From Pseudomonas sp. ERMR1:02 (GTDB lineage Bacteria; Pseudomonadota; Gammaproteobacteria; Pseudomonadales; Pseudomonadaceae): DNA of 64,000 nucleotides. The first letter of the stretch is position 1; every line of letters begins with the position of its first letter. The position numbers and the translations under genes were made by a program. The stretch lies in NCBI RefSeq assembly GCF_002277815.1, contig NZ_NKJI01000015.1:87141-151140 (forward strand), read 5' to 3'. Positions 60,183-64,000 of this stretch are shown piece by piece. The notes beneath the pieces were generated by a model that saw nothing but the letters and a program-made list of their open reading frames with translations, searched no databases and had not been told where the DNA came from.

Positions 60183-60274
60183 CTGTAGGAGCCGGCTTGC
60201 TGGCGAAGGCGGCGCATCAATCAACATTGATGTCGTCTGACACACAGCTTTCGCCAGCAAGCCGGCTCCTACAG
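60183..60274. repeat. REP inverted pair (REPIN)
   Basis: Arms CTGTAGGAGCCGGCTTGCTG and complement, of the GTAGGAGCCGGCTTGCTGG class, between the amidohydrolase and the permease. Confidence 0.9.
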
Positions 60275-60315
60275 TGGATTGTGTAATGCACTCTATTTGG
60301 AAGAGAACAAGAACA

Positions 60316-61709
60316 ATGACCAATCAACGAAATCCCCTGATCGAGACCCGCTCGATCGATTACATCCCCGAGGCCGAGCGCCATGGCAGCCTGTACAGCC
60401 AGTTCACCCTGTGGCTCGGGGCCAATCTGCAGATCACCGCGATCGTCACCGGGGCGCTGGCCGTGGTGTTGGGCGGTGATGTGTTCTGGTCACTGATCGG
60501 CTTGCTGATAGGCCAGGTGCTCGGCGGTGCCGTGGTGGCGTTGCACGCGGCACAAGGGCCGAAGCTCGGGTTGCCACAGATGATCTCCAGTCGCGTGCAG
60601 TTCGGGGTGTACGGCGCGGCGATCCCGATTGTGCTGGTGTGCCTGATGTACCTCGGCTTCAGCGCCACCGGCGCGGTGTTGTCGGGGCAAGCGATTGCCC
60701 AGTTGATCAGCGTCAGCGACAGCGCCGGTATCCTGATATTCGCCGGCTGCATCGCGTTGCTGACGATGTTCGGTTATCGGGTGATCCACCTGGTCGGGCG
60801 GGTGGCCAGCGTGCTGGGCGTCATCGCGTTCGTCTATCTGTTTGCCCGGTTGATGACCCTCAACGACATCGGCCTGTTGCTGGAAAACCGCCATTTCGCC
60901 TGGAGCACTTTCCTGCTGGCGGTGTCGCTTTCCGCGTCCTGGCAGATCGCCTTTGGCCCGTACGTGGCTGACTATTCACGCTACTTGCCGAGCAAGACGT
61001 CGTCCTGGAAAACCTTCACCGCCGTCGGCCTGGGCACGGTGCTGGGCGCCCAGGCTTCCATGGTGCTGGGTGTGTTTGCCGCAGCTTTGGCGGGGCAAAC
61101 TTCCGCGGTCACGAAGTGGCGACCATCGTTGGCTTGGGCAGTACCGGGATCATGGCCTCCTTGCTGTACTTGAGCGTGGTGTTCGGCAAGGTCACGGTGT
61201 CGACCTCAATGCCTATGGCAGCTTCATGTGCGTGGCCACCATCATCAGTGGTTTCCGTAGCCGCCTGGAGATCAGCGCCGGCCAGCGCATGCTATTTGTG
61301 CTGCTGATTGTCGCGGCATCCACCACGCTCGCGTTGCTGGGCAGTACTCGTTTCTCAACTCGTTCAAATACTTCATCCTGTTCTTGCTGACGTTCTTCAC
61401 ACCGTGGAGCGCGATCAACCTGGTGGATTACTACTTCATCAACAAGGAGCGCTACGACATCCCGGCCTTGTCCGATCCGGCGGGGCGGTATGGTCGCTGG
61501 AACCTGCGGGGGATCGGCGTGTACGTCACCGGTGTGCTGATTCAGCTGCCTTTCGTCGACACCATTTCTACTCCGGACCGATGGTCGCGCAACTCGGCGG
61601 CGTGGATATTTCCTGGATCGTGGGGCTGGTGGTGCCGGGGATTCTGTATTACCTGCTGGCCCGGTCATCAGTATTGGTCGCCCCGGTTGAGGATCGTTCA
61701 AAGGCCTGA
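60316..61709 (+). CDS. Cytosine/purine-type permease, NCS1 family (four frameshifts as given)
   Basis: This integral membrane transporter of about twelve helices begins MTNQRNPLIETRSIDYIPEAER, followed by FTLWLGANLQITAIVTGALA, LPQMISSRVQFGVYGA and IAFGPYVADYSRYLPS, all typical of NCS1 (CodB-like) nucleobase symporters. One base is missing at each of four places: about 61101, 61204, 61342 and 61563. The text then returns in other frames as ATIVGLGSTGIMASLL, FILFLLTFFTPWSAINLVDYYF and GGVDISWIVGLVVPGILYYLL. The restored length is 465 residues. The nearby amidohydrolase may act on a related compound, but the substrate is not known. Confidence 0.87.
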
Positions 61710-61723
61710 ACAAGAGCAAGCCA

Positions 61724-61822
61724 TGTAGGAGCGAGCTCGCTCGCGATGGTCGTGAACGATAACGCGTAAACCGGTTGCCCAGCGGTGCCGTTAAATTCTT
61801 CGCGAGCAAGCTCGCTCCTACA
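61724..61822. repeat. REP inverted pair (REPIN)
   Basis: Arms TGTAGGAGCGAGCTCGCTCG and TCGCGAGCAAGCTCGCTCCTACA with one or two mismatches, between the converging permease and transpeptidase genes. Confidence 0.88.
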
Positions 61823-61826
61823 GTTA

Positions 61827-62560
61827 TCAGCGCCGGTTGCATTGCTCAACGCTCGGAAGACCCCAGTGTCCACGCAACTGCTCGTATTGCACCTCGGGCA
61901 GTTGCACCAGCAATGGGGACTGGCGCGGGTCCAGCCAGCTGAACAAACGCGCCATATCCGCCGGGTCCATGGCCGTGCAGCCCCGTGTTGGCAACGTGGG
62001 GCCGCGCCAGATATGGAAGAAAATGCACGAGCCGGCGGCGGGGGATGACGGGGTGTTGTGCTCGATGACGATGCCTTGGCGATACAAGTCATCGTTGCGC
62101 CGCATGCGTTCGGAACTGTTCCAGTCCCTGGCGACTGTCGCACCGTCGACCAGTTGGTTGTAGCGTTTCGACTGGCTGTCATCCACGCATTCGATGGTCG
62201 GTGTCAGTGCGAGGTAGGGCAGTCGGGTGTCGGCGTCGGGGTCGTAGCCGAACGCCGTGCCCAGTTTGAATATCCCGGCCGGGGCCTTGCCATCGCCTTC
62301 CTGTTTGATCGGCCCCTGAGGTGCTTCGATACTGTTGAGCCCCTTGCCCCAGGCCATCCCGTTTTTGCCGAGAACTACCGGAAACGATGCCTCGAATTTT
62401 TCAAAGGTGCTCCCATGCCGTTCATAGCGCTGGGCGGTGCCTGAATGTCATCCCAATTCTTGCTGGTGACGACGATCAGTTGCTGAATGTCTTCGAGCCC
62501 CTGGGCGAGCGCCGCACAGGGCAACAGCAGCAGTGCACAGGCCTTGATCAGTCGAATCAT
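61827..62560 (-). CDS. L,D-transpeptidase-family protein (one frameshift as given)
   Basis: The N terminus MIRLIKACALLLLPCAALAQ is a signal peptide, so the protein acts in the periplasm. The catalytic YkuD-type segment is FFHIWRGPTLPTRGCTAM with the nucleophilic cysteine, preceded by IVIEHNTPSSPAAGSC. The frame breaks near 62433-62440; restored, it reads DIQATAQRYERHGSTFEKFE and VVLGKNGMAWGKGL, total 244 residues. It could form 3-3 cross-links, link lipoproteins or trim peptidoglycan. Its start overlaps the stop of the dipeptidase gene (ATGA), indicating one operon. Confidence 0.85.
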
Positions 62561-63339
62561 GGCGTCGGGCTGCCCGGCTCAAGCGGGGTAATGGGGAAAT
62601 CCATGACGGTCTTCAGCGTTGGATCCCGACTGTATGTGAAATGCCACCATTCGGCGGAATAGCCGGTAAATCCTCTTGCTCCATGGCGCGGGTGAGACGC
62701 TGGCGATTTTCCATGGCGGTGGCATTGATCAATGTCGTGTCGGTATGGGCGCGCTCATCGAAGCAATCAAACCGGTGCCCATGTCGACGGCGCCGTCGTG
62801 CCAACGCTGGCCATAGTCAGCGGTGCAATTGAGTGGTGTGGCAGAAGGCGTCCAGGTGTCCGTGGGCAGGGCACCGGGACCGGTCAGTGTCAGGTCGACG
62901 GTGCCGCCCCTGGAGTGATTGGACACCCGCGCCACGTAACCCAGACGCCAGAAGTCCTGCTTGTCCACCCGTGGATAGAACTCGGCCTTGCGCGGATCGC
63001 CGGGTTCTTTCGCAAAACGGCCCATATCTGCGACGGCACGACTGGGGCGATAGCAGTCGAATACTTTCAAACCGTAGCCTTGCGCTCGCAACGCCGTTTG
63101 CACCCGGGCGAGGGCTTTGGCTGCGTCCAGCGACAACACGCATTCCGCTGCCGTGTAACCGTCGAGGGGGTGCCCGGTGAAGTTGTGGGCGCTGGCGTAA
63201 CGGATGTCCTGCTCGATGCCAGGGTCGATCGTGCGCAATACACCATGTGCGCAGGCCGGTCCTCGGCATGCGCGCCGGCAGGCAGGAGGGGCGAGAGCAA
63301 CAGCAGCGACAGGCTGCATGATCGAACTGCAAATGACAT
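62557..63339 (-). CDS. ddpX: D-Ala-D-Ala dipeptidase, VanX/DdpX type (three frameshifts as given)
   Basis: This zinc dipeptidase of the VanX family splits D-alanyl-D-alanine. SNHSRGGTVDLTLTG gives the zinc-binding His and Asp (SxHxxGxxxD), and SAEWWHFTYSRDP supplies the catalytic Glu and third His. The N terminus MSFAVRSCSLSLLLLSPLLP is a signal peptide, so it is exported. One base is missing near 63243-63247, near 62769-62771 and near 62672; restored, it has 261 residues and ends GSPTP. In a non-vancomycin-resistant Gram-negative it should serve recycling of D-Ala-D-Ala as nutrient. The symbol ddpX follows E. coli; the identification rests on motifs. Confidence 0.85.
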
Positions 63340-63405
63340 CGGGGCCGATCTCCGCGCAGGCAGGCAAGTGTGCACATCATGGCTTGAAACGTGCCTGTAC
63401 AACCA

Positions 63406-63509
63406 CTGTAGGAGCGAGCTCTGCTCGCGAAAAACGTCGGGACAACGCGTTCATCCAGACTACCCGCATAATCGTTGACGTCCATCGCGAGCAGAGCTCG
63501 CTCCTACAG
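63406..63509. repeat. REP inverted pair (REPIN)
   Basis: Arms CTGTAGGAGCGAGCTCTGCTC and complement, between glyA and ddpX. Confidence 0.9.
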
Positions 63510-63531
63510 GGGCGGTGTCGTGCAGAACGGA

Positions 63532-64000
63532 TCAGTCGCGATAGACCGGGAAATCGCTGCACATTGCAGCGGCTTGCCGGGCGACCTGGGCCTCGACATC
63601 GGCATCGCCGAGGTGGTCGAGGATGTCGCAGATCCAGCCCGCCAGCTCGATGCTCTGGGCTTCCTTGAAACCGCGACTGGTGATCGCCGGTGTACCGATA
63701 CGCAGGCCGGAAGTCACGAATGGCGATTGTGGGTCGTTGGGCACGGCGTTCTTGTTCACGGTGATGCCGGCACGGCCAAGGGCGGCGTCGGCATCCTTGC
63801 CGGTCAGGCCCTGACGAATCAGGCTGACCAGAAACAGATGGTTGTCGGTGCCGCCGGACACCACGTCGAAACCCCGCTCGATAAACACGTGTGCCATCGC
63901 CTGGGCGTTGCGGATCACTTGCGCCTGATAAGTCTTGAAGGCCGGCTCCAGCGCTTCCTTGAAGCACACGGCCTTGGCGGCGATCACGTGCATCAGCGGG
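63532..64000 (-). CDS. glyA: Serine hydroxymethyltransferase, C-terminal part only
   Basis: The open frame enters from the right window edge and ends at 63532. The visible part is about 155 residues: QAQVIRNAQAMAHVFIERG, VSGGTDNHLFLVSL, AGITVNKNAVPNDPQSPFV and TSGLRIGTPAITSRGF are signature stretches of the C-terminal domain. The enzyme uses PLP to convert serine and tetrahydrofolate to glycine and methylene-tetrahydrofolate. The ATG at 63993 inside the open frame is internal, not the start. Pseudomonads often have more than one glyA, so which copy this is cannot be told. Confidence 0.95.
   Translation of the reverse strand, partial: PLMHVIAAKAVCFKEALEPAFKTYQAQVIRNAQAMAHVFIERGFDVVSGGTDNHLFLVSLIRQGLTGKDADAALGRAGITVNKNAVPNDPQSPFVTSGLRIGTPAITSRGFKEAQSIELAGWICDILDHLGDADVEAQVARQAAAMCSDFPVYRD

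Noticed and set aside
62557..63339. Vancomycin resistance cluster around the VanX-type gene
   Set aside because: No vanH, vanA or regulatory genes are adjacent. The neighbours are an L,D-transpeptidase and glyA, and the organism is Gram-negative.

Overview
The window is a stretch of chromosome from a Pseudomonas, most likely of the P. fluorescens group. This rests on protein sequences, a gene order I recall from P. aeruginosa (nuo, aceA, purB-hflD-mnmA, idh/icd, cspD/clpS-clpA, infA, bpt-aat, trxB, ftsK-lolA-rarA-crcB-serS-cysG-tus) and many REP inverted-repeat elements of the kind common in that group. Most of it is core genome; the two ends are accessory.

Layout. 1-3.3 kb: a DUF6124-type gene with a structured leader, then an orphan type VI secretion (T6SS) PAAR effector with a membrane immunity protein. 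3.3-18.3 kb: the complete thirteen-gene nuoA-N operon (respiratory complex I) on the minus strand. 18.9-20.2 kb: isocitrate lyase aceA with a long upstream region holding a TGTAGT/ACTACA operator-like repeat. 20.7-27.1 kb: a secretin-N-domain-like protein, a GNAT enzyme, a cupin ribosomal oxygenase, and purB-hflD-mnmA-nudJ. 27.3-31.3 kb: monomeric (idh) and homodimeric (icd) isocitrate dehydrogenases, divergent. 31.4-36.6 kb: cspD, clpS, clpA, infA, bpt and aat, covering substrate tagging, recognition and unfolding in the N-degron pathway. 36.7-45.6 kb: trxB, ftsK, lolA, rarA, crcB, serS, cysG. 45.7-49.2 kb: glutathionyl-hydroquinone reductase, ybiB, tusE-B-C-D. 49.4-55.4 kb: small housekeeping genes, NudK, ogt, ggt and a cysteine hydrolase. 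55.6-56.4 kb: a repeat-rich block with an eight-copy tandem array of a roughly 70-bp unit. 56.5-64 kb: a LuxR-type regulator, a broken DUF6124 gene, a lipoprotein amidohydrolase, a cytosine/purine-type permease, an L,D-transpeptidase overlapping a D-Ala-D-Ala dipeptidase, and the 3' part of glyA.

How the genes fit together. aceA, idh and icd form the isocitrate branch point, and nuo re-oxidises the NADH made. mnmA and tusBCDE belong to one tRNA 2-thiouridine pathway. aat and bpt make N-degrons that ClpS and ClpA remove.

Quality warning. Seventeen genes contain one to five frameshifts, 29 in all, including the normally essential ftsK and serS. Each is explained by the loss of one base, usually in a short homopolymer, and restoring the bases returns every gene to a whole number of codons. 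They look like sequence errors. They are concentrated after 39 kb, while nuo, idh, icd and clpA are clean. Disrupted genes are given as single features spanning all frames.
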